A DNA stretch of 55,760 nucleotides from an uncultured Veillonellaceae bacterium (GTDB taxonomy: Bacteria > Bacillota > Negativicutes > Selenomonadales > Selenomonadaceae): assembly GCA_902785705.1 (NCBI GenBank), contig CACZZN010000025.1:1-55760 (forward strand). Reading direction: 5' to 3'. A model generated the notes under the pieces. The model saw only the letters and a list, made by a program, of their open reading frames with translations. It did not search any database and was not told where the DNA came from. Positions 8,668 through 16,508 of the stretch are shown here, piece after piece. The position numbers were made by a program, and so were the translations under genes. How positions within the stretch are numbered: the first letter of the stretch is position 1; each line of letters starts with the position of its first letter.

Positions 8668-8745
8668 ATGACGAAGTATGAATGGCTATCCCTCTGGATA
8701 GCTGCTCTGAACCTGATTGTCTCTGTACTTTCTCTCCAGAAGTAA
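8668..8745 (+). CDS. 25-residue holin-like toxin candidate (Hol-Tox type)
   Basis: This tiny ORF begins MTKYEWLSLWI and ends in SVLSLQK, with one hydrophobic helix between (residues ~6-22). It has an exceptionally strong ribosome site, GGAAAGGAGG, 7 bases before the ATG. The M-T-x-Y/F-E-x-LSL opening plus a single membrane helix is the pattern of the short 'putative holin-like toxin' peptides of Firmicutes (PF16935), some of which act as type I toxins with antisense RNA. It lies divergent from queC. A hairpin downstream (8790-8835) could end an antisense transcript. It is too short for usual gene callers; function is inferred by resemblance only. Confidence 0.6.
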   Translation: MTKYEWLSLWIAALNLIVSVLSLQK

Positions 8746-8789
8746 GGGGACTCAATTGAGGGATGAGCGGTTCCGTCATATCGAAGGAG

Positions 8790-8835
8790 AAACGGGAGTC
8801 AGCGGCCCAAAACACCGGCTGCCGTTTCGTTTGCC
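8790..8835. terminator. Hairpin after the small toxin-like ORF
   Basis: GAAACGG-(GAGT)-CAGC pairs with GCTG-CCGTTTC around a GC-rich loop, and T-rich sequence follows. It may be a bidirectional terminator or part of an antisense RNA. The rest of 8746-8911 holds no gene I can support. Confidence 0.45.
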
Positions 8836-8911
8836 GACTGCTTTTCTGTGACCATTATAGCATAAGAGGATGAAAAAGGAAAGTGTTGGCAGAATGAAAG
8901 GAGGGCAGAGC

Positions 8912-9370
8912 ATGAAATGGGTGAATCATCAGGTGGTGACGGGGGTGATCGTCTATGCGGCGACGGAAGATTTTTTGCTGACCGCGTACAGCATGGCGGG
9001 CGCGGTTCTGCCGGACAAGCTGGAGGGGAATCCGCGCTCCGGCGATTATTGGAGCTGGCGCAGCCGTCATCGCGGCTGGTCGCACTGGCCCATGCTCTAC
9101 CTTGCGTTCATCGCCGTGCTGCGCGAGTCGGAGCGGGGGCATTGGGCAATCTGGAACAGCTGGGATTTGTCGCTTCTCGGCATCTATCTCTGCGTCGGCG
9201 CACTTCTGCACATCGCCGAGGATGCGGTTTGCGGCAAGGTTCCCTTTATCATGCCGAAGCAGAAGGTGGGGGTGAAGTTCTTTGAGGTAGGCTCTGTGGC
9301 GGAATATCTCTTCGCGATTGCCGTGGTGATCGGCTGTTACCTTCTGCACCTGTTGCTCCGCATCGTTTGA
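8912..9370 (+). CDS. YdjM-like membrane-bound metal-dependent hydrolase
   Basis: The start at 8912 (MKWVNHQVVTG) is chosen because GAAAGGAGGG lies 7 bases upstream; an in-frame ATG at 8870 lacks a comparable site. The product is 152 residues with several hydrophobic segments. The pattern H6 near the N-terminus, D at AVLPDKLEG, then RHRGWSHWPML and LLHIAEDAV matches the YdjM/DUF457 family, whose conserved His/Asp residues suggest a metal site near the membrane. Family members are called metal-dependent hydrolases, but no substrate is known. It stands alone between the toxin-like ORF and ndh. Confidence 0.7.
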   Translation: MKWVNHQVVTGVIVYAATEDFLLTAYSMAGAVLPDKLEGNPRSGDYWSWRSRHRGWSHWPMLYLAFIAVLRESERGHWAIWNSWDLSLLGIYLCVGALLHIAEDAVCGKVPFIMPKQKVGVKFFEVGSVAEYLFAIAVVIGCYLLHLLLRIV

Positions 9371-9431
9371 GGCTCATCGGTATCTTTAATCTTGTCCTGC
9401 GGCTTGATGGACACGGCTTAAGGTTTTTTCG

Positions 9432-9460
9432 TTGCTTTATAATAAGTTGAATTGTATAAT
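9432..9460 (+). promoter_or_regulatory. Sigma-70-type promoter of ndh
   Basis: TTGCTT (9432-9437) and TATAAT (9455-9460) are separated by 17 bases. The ATG of ndh lies 64 bases further on. Confidence 0.6.
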
Positions 9461-9524
9461 AAGGCTAGATGGAATAAATGAAATTTTTTCAAATTTGTAC
9501 ATACTACGAAAGAAGGCAAAGACT

Positions 9525-10877
9525 ATGCTGAGAGGAAAGCCTCATATTGTCGTCGTGGGTGCCGGCTTCGGCGGCATCAAGATTTGCAAACTGCTCGCGA
9601 AGGAGGATGTGGAGGTCACGCTCGTCGACCGTCACAACTATCACCTGTTCCAGCCGCTTTTGTACCAGGTCTCGACCTCGGTGCTGTCCACAGATGAGAT
9701 CGCCTATCCTACGCGTTCTTTTTTCCGCGACAACAAGAATGTCAACTTCTTCATGGCAAAGGCCAAAGGCGTCGATCAATCCCGCAATGTCCTGATGACG
9801 AATCACGGAGAGATTCCCTATGACTATCTGGTGCTCGCCGCAGGCGCGACCACGAACTTCTTTGGCATGAAAAGCGTCGAGAACAATGCCTATGGCATGA
9901 AGACCATTCAGGAGGCGCTGGCCATCCGCAATCATGTGCTGCATGAGTTCGAGCGCGGCGACAAGCCTTACCGGACACCGGAAGACCGCAGGAAGCGCCT
10001 GACGTTCGTCATCGTCGGCGGCGGCCCCACCGGCATCGAGGAAGCGGGAGCCATTGCGGAGCTCATCAGTGTCCAGAAAAAGGAATTCCATCATCTGGAT
10101 TTCAATGATGTCAAGGTAATGCTCATCGAGGCAACGCCGCATGTATTACCGATGATGAGCCAGGATCTGCAGGACGAGGCGGTTCGTGTGCTCCGTGAAA
10201 AGGGCGTCGATGTCAGGCTGAATACGCAGGTCGTGGACTATGACGGCAATGTGCTCAAACTCAAGAGCGGGGAAGAGATCCCGACCAGCACAGTCATTTG
10301 GGCGGCAGGCGTGAAGGCGGTGGAGTTCATCCAGAACTGCGGCGGAGAGTATGCGCGCGATGGCCGTATCTGGGTGGAAGAGGATCTTCTGGTCAAGGGC
10401 GCGACGAATAAGAATGTCTTTGCCATCGGCGATTGCGCCGGTTTCATGCACGGCGATATGAAGCGCCCGCTGCCGACGGTAGCACCGGTTGCGACGCAGC
10501 AGGCGGCTGTCTGCTGCAGGAATATCATGCGGCTCATCAAGGGCGATGCGAATCTGGAAAAATTCGTCTATAAGGATCTTGGCGCGATGGCGACCATCGG
10601 GCGCGGCAAGGCTGTCGTGAACTCGCCGAAGATGACGGGATTCCTCGCATGGTGCGCATGGATGCTCGTGCATTTGATCCGTCTCGCAGGAGCCCATGCA
10701 AACTTCACGGTTGCCATTAAGTGGACTTGGAATCTGGTTTCCGGCATCCGCTTGGGCAGGATCATCACCAATATCAAGCTGGACAGCGGGAAACTGTCCA
10801 TTCCGAAGGTGGAAGAAGACCATTCCAATGAAAAGGGAGTCAACGAAGGACAGCCTGTCATTCTGGAAAAAGAATAG
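9525..10877 (+). CDS. ndh: Type II NADH:quinone oxidoreductase
   Basis: The start at 9525 (MLRGKPHIVVVGAGFGG) is chosen for its fit to the family; the upstream extension crosses the promoter. The product is 450 residues. The FAD-binding GAGFGG (12-17) is followed by the family-typical DRHNYHLFQPLLYQV. A second dinucleotide fold VIVGGGPTGIE (from ~162) binds NADH, and FAIGDCAGF near 300 contacts FAD. The C-terminal ~70 residues contain an amphipathic/hydrophobic stretch (FLAWCAWMLVHLIRLAGAH) that would anchor it to the inner face of the membrane. It oxidises NADH and reduces menaquinone without pumping protons, and here could serve redox balance in an anaerobe. Confidence 0.95.
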   Translation: MLRGKPHIVVVGAGFGGIKICKLLAKEDVEVTLVDRHNYHLFQPLLYQVSTSVLSTDEIAYPTRSFFRDNKNVNFFMAKAKGVDQSRNVLMTNHGEIPYDYLVLAAGATTNFFGMKSVENNAYGMKTIQEALAIRNHVLHEFERGDKPYRTPEDRRKRLTFVIVGGGPTGIEEAGAIAELISVQKKEFHHLDFNDVKVMLIEATPHVLPMMSQDLQDEAVRVLREKGVDVRLNTQVVDYDGNVLKLKSGEEIPTSTVIWAAGVKAVEFIQNCGGEYARDGRIWVEEDLLVKGATNKNVFAIGDCAGFMHGDMKRPLPTVAPVATQQAAVCCRNIMRLIKGDANLEKFVYKDLGAMATIGRGKAVVNSPKMTGFLAWCAWMLVHLIRLAGAHANFTVAIKWTWNLVSGIRLGRIITNIKLDSGKLSIPKVEEDHSNEKGVNEGQPVILEKE

Positions 10878-10904
10878 CACGCAGAAATTTTTATCCGTTC
10901 CCCC

Positions 10905-10933
10905 TTGAATTTTCAGATTATCCGTTGTATACT
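10905..10933 (+). promoter_or_regulatory. Promoter of tRNA-Ala
   Basis: TTGAAT (10905-10910) and TATACT (10928-10933) have a 17-base spacer. The tRNA begins 13 bases after the -10 box. Confidence 0.7.
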
Positions 10934-10946
10934 AGTAGATGTTTTT

Positions 10947-11022
10947 GGGGACGTAGCTCAGCTGGGAGAGCACCAGGTTCGCAATCTGGGGGTCGAGGGT
11001 TCAATCCCCTTCGTCTCCACCA
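10947..11022 (+). tRNA. tRNA-Ala (anticodon CGC), CCA encoded
   Basis: A full cloverleaf can be folded. The acceptor GGGGACG pairs with CGTCTCC, including the G3-U70 wobble that identifies alanine tRNAs. The D arm contains GCTCAGCTGGGAGAGC, the anticodon stem CCAGG/TCTGG encloses loop TTCGCAA (anticodon CGC, reading GCG), and the T arm contains GGTTCAATC. Discriminator A is followed by encoded CCA (11020-11022). A direct repeat bounding the next 4.7 kb starts 14 bases downstream. Confidence 0.95.
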
Positions 11023-11036
11023 TCGATGCACACAAT

Positions 11037-11135
11037 TTTTTTGCAGAATATCGGGTGTTTTGCAGAGAATCGACGAAAATCGGGCTTAATGCCCGATTTT
11101 TTGTTGCTTTTCACTGAATTTGCTACGACGGATGA
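11037..11135 (+). repeat. Direct repeat DR1 (terminator-bearing, ~99 bp)
   Basis: The stretch from TTTTTTGCAGAATATCG to GCTACGACGGATGAA is repeated in the same direction at 15767-15866 with about eight differences. It contains the hairpin ATCGGGC-TTAAT-GCCCGAT followed by T's. DR1 lies just after tRNA-Ala and DR2 just after gltS. Confidence 0.85.
11076..11104. terminator. Terminator within DR1
   Basis: AAAATCGGGC pairs with GCCCGATTTT across TTAAT, with a T-run after and an A-run before. It would end the tRNA-Ala transcript. Confidence 0.8.
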
Positions 11136-11470
11136 AAAGGAACCGGTGGATAGAAGATTTCGACATCTTTCCCAATGAATTTTTCGACAGTTATATAGTA
11201 TAAAAGGGGCTGTGAAGTCTGAACTTTCTTCACAATCCCTTCTTTTATTTTCTACAGAATGCTCAATATGCCGTAAAAATCGTGTGTGTTGGTGGTGGAG
11301 GCGAAGCCGTACCGACAGTAGCCACACACTTTGTCGTACTGTCCTAGCCTTCATTCGCAGTCAATTTATCGATTGCCGCAATCGAAGCGTATATTGCAAC
11401 CTTTTGGCATCAGGAACGTCCAAGGCGTCCATAGTATCAGCAATAGACTCTTTCGCCAATTTTTTTAGTC
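11136..11470. other. Gene-free stretch with decayed coding look
   Basis: No intact gene is visible. The complement strand between ~11470 and 11350 shows short open pieces (for example AKESIADTMDALDVPDA, then after a frame change AIYASIAAIDKLTANEG) that look like a frameshifted gene end, but I cannot name the family. Confidence 0.35.
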
Positions 11471-11800
11471 GTGCTAACAGATGAGGGAAAAATGGCTATG
11501 AAAGCAGGATTTATGGTTGCACTAGCGAAATTGATATTTGTGGATGTGACTGGACATGAAAAAACTGATCGCAATATTCACGAGTATTCCTCTGGTTACT
11601 TCGAACGGGAAGTCCTGCCCTACCATCCTGATGCCCGGATTGACCGCAAAAAGGCCAAGGTGGGCTACGAAATCCCCTTCACCCGTACCTTCTAAGAATA
11701 TAAGCAGATTGAGCCTGCAGAGCAAATTGCCAAACGCATTGAAGAACATGAAAAGCGCTTGATGGCTAAATTTCATGAACTGTTTTGGGAAAATGATTAA
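11471..11800 (+). pseudogene. Remnant of type I restriction methylase subunit HsdM (C-terminus)
   Basis: The frame reads YFEREVLPYHPDARIDRK, then KVGYEIPFTRTF, then a stop (11693-11695), and continues in the same frame as EYKQIEPAEQIAKRIEEHEK to a second stop at 11798-11800. In HsdM proteins the C-terminus reads ...EREVLPHxPDAW(I)D..K.K(V/I)GYEIPF(T/N)R.FY.Y.PPR..EEI..., so the stop replaces or follows the FY pair and the whole is a decayed 3' end. Upstream residues do not look like HsdM and the N-terminal SAM-binding half is absent. No hsdS or hsdR is nearby. Confidence 0.65.
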
Positions 11801-11853
11801 ACGAAAAACTGTCCAATGAATGAACGGCTTTCTGTCAGAAAGGGGGGGAACTT

Positions 11854-12133
11854 ATGTCTTTTGAAACTGTTGAAGGTACATTGAATATCAGCTGTACGAT
11901 GGTCATGACGACGGCGCTGGCCGCCATCCTGCGACCCTGCTCCCGGCGGCGGTTCCTGCGCGGCGCTTTACGGCATTCTCGGCGCCTGGCTGAACGTAAA
12001 GATCAATACCGGTTCCCTGAAGGACAAGGCCTTCGCGGCGGAGGCCGAGGCGAGAGGACAGGCGGTCCTGGACTGTGCAGTCCCCGCGGCGGATGACTGC
12101 TTCGCGAGACTCCTGAAGATGGTGGAAGGATAA
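11854..12133 (+). pseudogene. Chimeric remnant: gltS 5' end fused to a cyclodeaminase-like fragment
   Basis: The first ~79 bases from ATG, plus the ribosome site, are nearly identical to the start of intact gltS at 14489 (MSFETVEGTLNISCTMVMTT, one silent change). Identity stops at ~11932. A different reading frame then encodes PAPGGGSCAALYGILGAWLN and continues to a stop at 12131-12133. PxPGGGSxAAL is the opening motif of formiminotetrahydrofolate cyclodeaminase (FTCD/FchA) proteins, but only ~66 residues remain and the usual ~200-residue helical body is missing. The two pieces are out of frame with each other, so the locus is dead. A cyclodeaminase origin is a motif-level guess. Confidence 0.6.
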
Positions 12134-12277
12134 GCCGGAACGCAGAAGCAGGAATGTTCAAATCCAGATGGGAAGCGGGGGCTGCGTCAGGAGGCATTGA
12201 CGCAGCCATTCACAAAACGCACCGGCAAGCGTGCAGAAGAATTAATTAGTATTTCCCTAAGGTAGAGGCGTGAGATT

Positions 12278-13237
12278 TTGAAAACAGATGAGAACAGAAT
12301 CGATCCGGAAGAGATTGGCGCAGCCCTGCGAGAAGTGAGCGACATACGGAATTTTCACGAAATCGGAAAGGGCAGAACCTCCCGGGTGTATGATATGGGG
12401 GGAGAAAAAGTACTGAAGCTCTATCGCGCCTCCATCCTCTTCAAAACCATCTGGCAGGAACTCCTTTTGACCCGGTCAGCCCATCAAAGAGGGATTCCTG
12501 TTCCAATGGCCTATGAGCTTGTTCGCTCCGGGATGCAGTACGGCATTATTATGGATAGGATAGCCGGAAAGGAAATGGAGGCTCTTATCAGGGAGCAGCC
12601 CGGTATATGGCGGGAACTCATCCCTGGCTTTGCCAAGGCCGTAAAAGAACTGCATGGGACCGAAGTCCGGGACGGGAGCCTGCCGGACATAAAGGCAAGC
12701 TCTATATCAACTGCTGGGGAGCTTTATCCATCCTTTTGCACAAAAGAGGAAACCGAAAAGCTTCAGTCGGTCTTTGCAAGCATTCCTGATTCCCACATGT
12801 TTGTCCACGGCGACTGCCACCCGGGGAACGCGATGCTGTACGATGATAAAATACGGTTTATAGATATGACGATCTGCGGAAAGGGGCATCCTGTATTTGA
12901 TTTTATCTGCATGTATTCCCATTATGTTTTCCTGCCATCCCTTGCCTCAGATGCAATGTGCCTGTCAAAGCTGGGGCTGGACAAAGAAGAGGCAGGGCGC
13001 CTGTACGATCTTTTCCTGAGGGAATATTTAGGCTTGCCGGAGGACCGGGATATTTCCCCTGTAAAGAAATGGATCAAGGGCATCCATGCCGCGCGGATTT
13101 GCCTTGCGCCGGTCCTTTTGCCGGGGGCTTTTCCGAAGGAAGCGCTACTTATTGCAAAAGAGCGGGCCATGAGTTTTGCAGACAGGATAAAAGACGGAAA
13201 ATATGATGAAGGATTTAAGAGAAAAATGCAAAGATAG
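12278..13237 (+). CDS. APH/choline-kinase-like phosphotransferase (TIGR02172-like)
   Basis: The product is 319 residues, started by TTG at 12278. It shows the protein-kinase-like fold of aminoglycoside phosphotransferases: a glycine-rich loop EIGKGRTSRVYDMG, lysine in KVLKLY, the catalytic loop VHGDCHPGNAML (D and N), and the metal-binding IDMTICGKGHPVFDF. The pattern fits the TIGR02172 'Fibrobacter-type' subgroup better than true antibiotic kinases, so resistance is not claimed. Its end overlaps the MFS gene by 35 bases, implying translational coupling. It sits in the direct-repeat-bounded patch and has a lower-GC look than neighbours, which suggests acquisition. Confidence 0.7.
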   Translation: MKTDENRIDPEEIGAALREVSDIRNFHEIGKGRTSRVYDMGGEKVLKLYRASILFKTIWQELLLTRSAHQRGIPVPMAYELVRSGMQYGIIMDRIAGKEMEALIREQPGIWRELIPGFAKAVKELHGTEVRDGSLPDIKASSISTAGELYPSFCTKEETEKLQSVFASIPDSHMFVHGDCHPGNAMLYDDKIRFIDMTICGKGHPVFDFICMYSHYVFLPSLASDAMCLSKLGLDKEEAGRLYDLFLREYLGLPEDRDISPVKKWIKGIHAARICLAPVLLPGAFPKEALLIAKERAMSFADRIKDGKYDEGFKRKMQR

Positions 13238-14438
13238 ATTTTATAGTGAATATCTGCTGTATACGGCACTTGAAAGCGAGCTTCTTTTCTTCATAGTTTG
13301 CGATGCGATTTTTTTGACACAGGTAAAAAAACTCACCCTTGAGCAGATATCCGAGATAACATTTTTATCCCTTATCTTCTCCCTGCTGGTCCAGTACCCG
13401 CTGCTGAAATTTGTGCACCGGGCAGGAAACAGTATATCTCTGCGCCTGGGCAGCATCGTTTTTTTGCTGTCAGCCATCTGCATCACCTTTGCGCCAAACT
13501 ATGTTACGGTTTTGGCAGGAGGATTCCTGAAGTGCATCGGCAATACTTTAGGCGCCGTGGGACCGGCGATTATGAAAAAGCATCTGGCAGGGCATGGCTC
13601 AGAGAATCAATTTGTTTCCTATCAGTCTGATGCCAATGGTTTTGCGGCGCTGGTCATGATGGCATCTTCCTTTTTTTGCGGGCCGCTTTTCGCTGTAAAT
13701 GCCTACTATCCCATGTTCGCATGCATTCTTTTGTGCATTGGCGGAGTTATGGTTTCTTTTCGGATCACCCATAACGAACCGTTTCGGGGGACAGATCTTC
13801 CGGTGCCAGCGTCGCAGCAGTCCGCTGATGGCTGGCAGCGGGGCGGGCAGTCCTTCGGCATTTTGCTTTTCTCATCCTTCGCCATTGTAACCGCGCTTTC
13901 CGGAGTGGGACTTACCTATTCGAGACTAAATTTTCAGGAACTGCTTTCAGGCAGCGGCAGCGAATATGTGGTATCGCTTTTGAGCATCGTTTCCACCATG
14001 ATTTATTTGTTCCGCTCCCTGTCCAATCTGGCCATGAGAAAAGCCTATTACAAGCTTGGCGATAATACCTATGCCATAGAAGGGGCGCTGCTTATGGCGG
14101 GGCTTATGCTGCAAGTGTTTCCCTGGTTCTATTCCGAAGTTGATACCGCAGGGGTGCTGTTTATGGGTTATCTTATGCAGGCTTTTGTGCGCGACCCTTA
14201 TATCACATTGGTGCAGAATTCGTCATTAGAGGGCGGCAATTACCGCAACCAACAAAGCGATCTGGTGGCGCAAAACGCAGCAAAAAAAGTCGGCGCTCTC
14301 CTGCTGGCCGGGACGTGTATTATTATTTTGCATGAAAGGGATATCTTATGGGTTATGACGATGATGGCAGCCGCGTCAGGAATGAACTTGCTGCTCAGTT
14401 TTATGATTATTGGAAAGGGCCGGGCGAAATTGCCATAA
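13203..14438 (+). CDS. MFS transporter
   Basis: The product is 411 residues with about twelve hydrophobic segments, the size and layout of the major facilitator superfamily. Examples are FLSLIFSLLVQYPLLKFV, LGSIVFLLSAICITFAPNYV, GGFLKCIGNTLGAVGPAIM, FGILLFSSFAIVTALSGVGL and TMMAAASGMNLLLSFMIIG. It begins inside the 3' end of the kinase gene in another frame (35-base overlap). The pair may modify and move the same compound, but the substrate cannot be told. No close functional motif (for example antiporter motif C) was recognised with confidence. Confidence 0.75.
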   Translation: MMKDLREKCKDRFYSEYLLYTALESELLFFIVCDAIFLTQVKKLTLEQISEITFLSLIFSLLVQYPLLKFVHRAGNSISLRLGSIVFLLSAICITFAPNYVTVLAGGFLKCIGNTLGAVGPAIMKKHLAGHGSENQFVSYQSDANGFAALVMMASSFFCGPLFAVNAYYPMFACILLCIGGVMVSFRITHNEPFRGTDLPVPASQQSADGWQRGGQSFGILLFSSFAIVTALSGVGLTYSRLNFQELLSGSGSEYVVSLLSIVSTMIYLFRSLSNLAMRKAYYKLGDNTYAIEGALLMAGLMLQVFPWFYSEVDTAGVLFMGYLMQAFVRDPYITLVQNSSLEGGNYRNQQSDLVAQNAAKKVGALLLAGTCIIILHERDILWVMTMMAAASGMNLLLSFMIIGKGRAKLP

Positions 14439-14488
14439 TAAACGGGAAGATATGAGAACTGGTGAAAAAGAGTAAAGGGGGGCAGCTT

Positions 14489-15730
14489 ATGTCTTTTGAA
14501 ACTGTTGAAGGTACATTGAATATCAGCTGTACGATGGTCATGACGACAGCGCTGGCCGCCATCCTGCTCCTGATTGGCTTCTGGATCCGGAAGAAGGTGA
14601 GCTTCCTCACGAAGTACTGCATTCCGGCTCCTGTGTTGGGCGGCTTCCTGTTCATGTTCATCACCTTTGCCGGACATCAGAGCGGCGCGTTCGCGTTCAA
14701 GTTCGACACGACATTCCAGAGTCCGTTCATGGTGGCGTTCTTCACCACCGTCGGCCTGGGCGCGTCCCTTTCCCTTCTGAAGAAGGGCGGAATCCTGCTG
14801 ATCGTCTACTGGCTGATCGCCGGCATCGTCTCTATCATCCAGAACTGCATCAGCATCGGCCTCGCCAATGTCACAGGCCTTAAGTATCCCTACGCGCTCC
14901 TGGCAGGTGCCATCTCCATGATCGGTGGACACGGAGCGGCAGGCTCCTACGGTTCCACCTTTACCGAGATGGGCTATCCGGCAGGTATCACCGTCGGCGC
15001 GGCAGCTGCGACCTTCGGCCTGATCTTCAGCATCCTGGTGGGCGGACCGGTGGCCCGCATGCTGATCGAGAAGAACCACCTGACCCCGGACAACTCCGAT
15101 ACCTTGGACACTTCCGTCGAAGAGATCAATGCAGGACACGGCGAAAAGCTCGCCAACCTGGACGTCCTGAAGAACGTGACCGCGATCCTGTTCTGCATGG
15201 CACTCGGAACCGAGATCTCCGGCTGGCTCGGCAAGCTGATCGAAATGAGCTTCCCGTCCTATGTCGGCGCAATGTTTGTCGCTATGCTTGTTCGCAACCT
15301 GAACGAGCAGTTCCACTGGTATCATTTCAGATTCCCGCTGGTGGACGGCACTGGCAATGTCATGCTGAACCTGTATCTTTCCATGGCGCTGATGAGCCTG
15401 AACCTGTATCAGCTGCTTGACCTGATCGGACCGGTCCTGATCATCGTCGCCTCGCAGGTGATAGTACTGGTGCTCCTTTCCATCTTCGTCGTTTTCCCGA
15501 TCCTCGGAAAGAACTACGACGCAGCAGTCATGTGCGCGGGCCTTCTGGGCCACGGCCTCGGCGCTATGCCCTCCGCGATCGTGAACATGACGGCGGTCAA
15601 GGACAAGTACGGCATGTCCAGAAAAGCCTTCATGATCGTTCCGATTGTCGGCGCATTTCTGGTGGATATCATTTATCAGCCGCAAACCATCGCTTTCATC
15701 AAGTTCTTCGTGCAGGGCTTCTCAGGCTGA
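14489..15730 (+). CDS. gltS: Sodium/glutamate symporter GltS
   Basis: The start at 14489 follows AAAGGGGGG. The product is 413 residues, the usual GltS size, with about ten membrane spans. GltS-type motifs include the glycine-rich re-entrant segments GAISMIGGHGAAGSYGSTF and CAGLLGHGLGAMPSAIVNM, in the two inverted halves. It takes up glutamate with Na+. A copy of its first ~79 coding bases lies at 11854 and a copy of its downstream ~100 bases lies at 11037, so this locus has been duplicated and mostly lost once. The terminator is inside DR2 (15807-15835). Confidence 0.93.
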   Translation: MSFETVEGTLNISCTMVMTTALAAILLLIGFWIRKKVSFLTKYCIPAPVLGGFLFMFITFAGHQSGAFAFKFDTTFQSPFMVAFFTTVGLGASLSLLKKGGILLIVYWLIAGIVSIIQNCISIGLANVTGLKYPYALLAGAISMIGGHGAAGSYGSTFTEMGYPAGITVGAAAATFGLIFSILVGGPVARMLIEKNHLTPDNSDTLDTSVEEINAGHGEKLANLDVLKNVTAILFCMALGTEISGWLGKLIEMSFPSYVGAMFVAMLVRNLNEQFHWYHFRFPLVDGTGNVMLNLYLSMALMSLNLYQLLDLIGPVLIIVASQVIVLVLLSIFVVFPILGKNYDAAVMCAGLLGHGLGAMPSAIVNMTAVKDKYGMSRKAFMIVPIVGAFLVDIIYQPQTIAFIKFFVQGFSG

Positions 15731-15766
15731 CGGAAGAACAGAATAAAACTGTTAAGAGGAGTACGG

Positions 15767-15866
15767 TTTTTTGCAGAATATCGAGTATCTTGCAGAAAAT
15801 CGACAAAAATCGGGCTTAATGCCCGATTTTTTTGTTGCTTTTCGCTGAATTTGCTGCGACGGATGA
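15767..15866 (+). repeat. Direct repeat DR2 with terminator
   Basis: This is the second copy of the ~99-bp repeat (see 11037-11135), with about eight substitutions and one extra T. Its hairpin ATCGGGC-TTAAT-GCCCGAT has A-runs and T-runs on either side and can end gltS (+) and the iron-sulfur operon (-). Confidence 0.85.
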
Positions 15867-15941
15867 ACAGAAGCGCAAGCGATTGTGACATCTGCCTCCA
15901 TTTGAAACATGGGAAAGATTTCCAACGGATCTTTCAGTCCT

Positions 15942-16508
15942 TCAGGATGCCTTTGCTTTGCATATCAGTTGCGTCATGGTTCCCATGGGGCAATACACGC
16001 ACCAGGACCGAGGCTTATAGGCGAGCATTGTAAGAATTCCAAGGATAGCCGAAGTCAGCAGAAGGCTGTAAAAACCAAAGGCAAATTGGGCAATCCAAGG
16101 TTCTGCCGGCACGGGATATGCCCAGTGCCAAGGGACATCAAAAGTCCAAAAGAACGTAACTGCCTCGTGAAGATTCGCTGCCCCCGCAAAGACCAGATAG
16201 GTTCCCCAGAGCATATTGCCAAACATCGTCAAAAAGAAAATCAGAAACCCATAGCGGAAGGCCTTTCCTTTCAGCCATGCCGGCATATCCTTTCCCCTGG
16301 AGAAACCTCGCTGGCTGCCCAGCATCCGCAAAAGCTGACCGCGGTCACAGTATCGGTTGCAGAACCCTTTGCTCCCCTTTCCCACAGCAAATATCAGGGG
16401 AAGAATGAAGCTGATAAGCCCCAGCCACGCAAAGAGAATGTTGAAAAATCCCATGGTGAAATAAATCACCGACCATATCCATAGATAATTGTACCAGTGC
16501 TGTTTCAT
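15942..16508 (-). CDS. NapH/YccM-like membrane iron-sulfur protein
   Basis: The product is 188 residues with about four membrane helices (YLWIWSVIYFTMGFFNILFA; LISFILPLIFAVG; YGFLIFFLTMFGNMLWGTYL; FYSLLLTSAILGILTMLAY). Two cysteine clusters face one side: GFCNRYCDRGQLL and WCVYCPMGTMTQLIC, resembling the CxxxCPxG signatures of NapH-type ferredoxin-like quinol oxidases. It likely passes electrons between the membrane and the soluble ferredoxin encoded just upstream, with which it overlaps by ATGA (4 bases). The start at 16508 is fixed by that overlap. The terminal electron partner is unknown. Confidence 0.75.
   Translation of the reverse strand: MKQHWYNYLWIWSVIYFTMGFFNILFAWLGLISFILPLIFAVGKGSKGFCNRYCDRGQLLRMLGSQRGFSRGKDMPAWLKGKAFRYGFLIFFLTMFGNMLWGTYLVFAGAANLHEAVTFFWTFDVPWHWAYPVPAEPWIAQFAFGFYSLLLTSAILGILTMLAYKPRSWCVYCPMGTMTQLICKAKAS

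Noticed and set aside
10947..11135. DR1/DR2 as classical att sites of an integrative element at tRNA-Ala
   Set aside because: The repeats start after the tRNA and contain no tRNA 3' sequence, and no integrase lies inside the block; the recombinase at 6340 is on the other side of ndh.
14240..15685. 481-codon complement-strand frame over gltS
   Set aside because: Asp/His/Gln/Arg-rich antisense product; gltS itself is certain.
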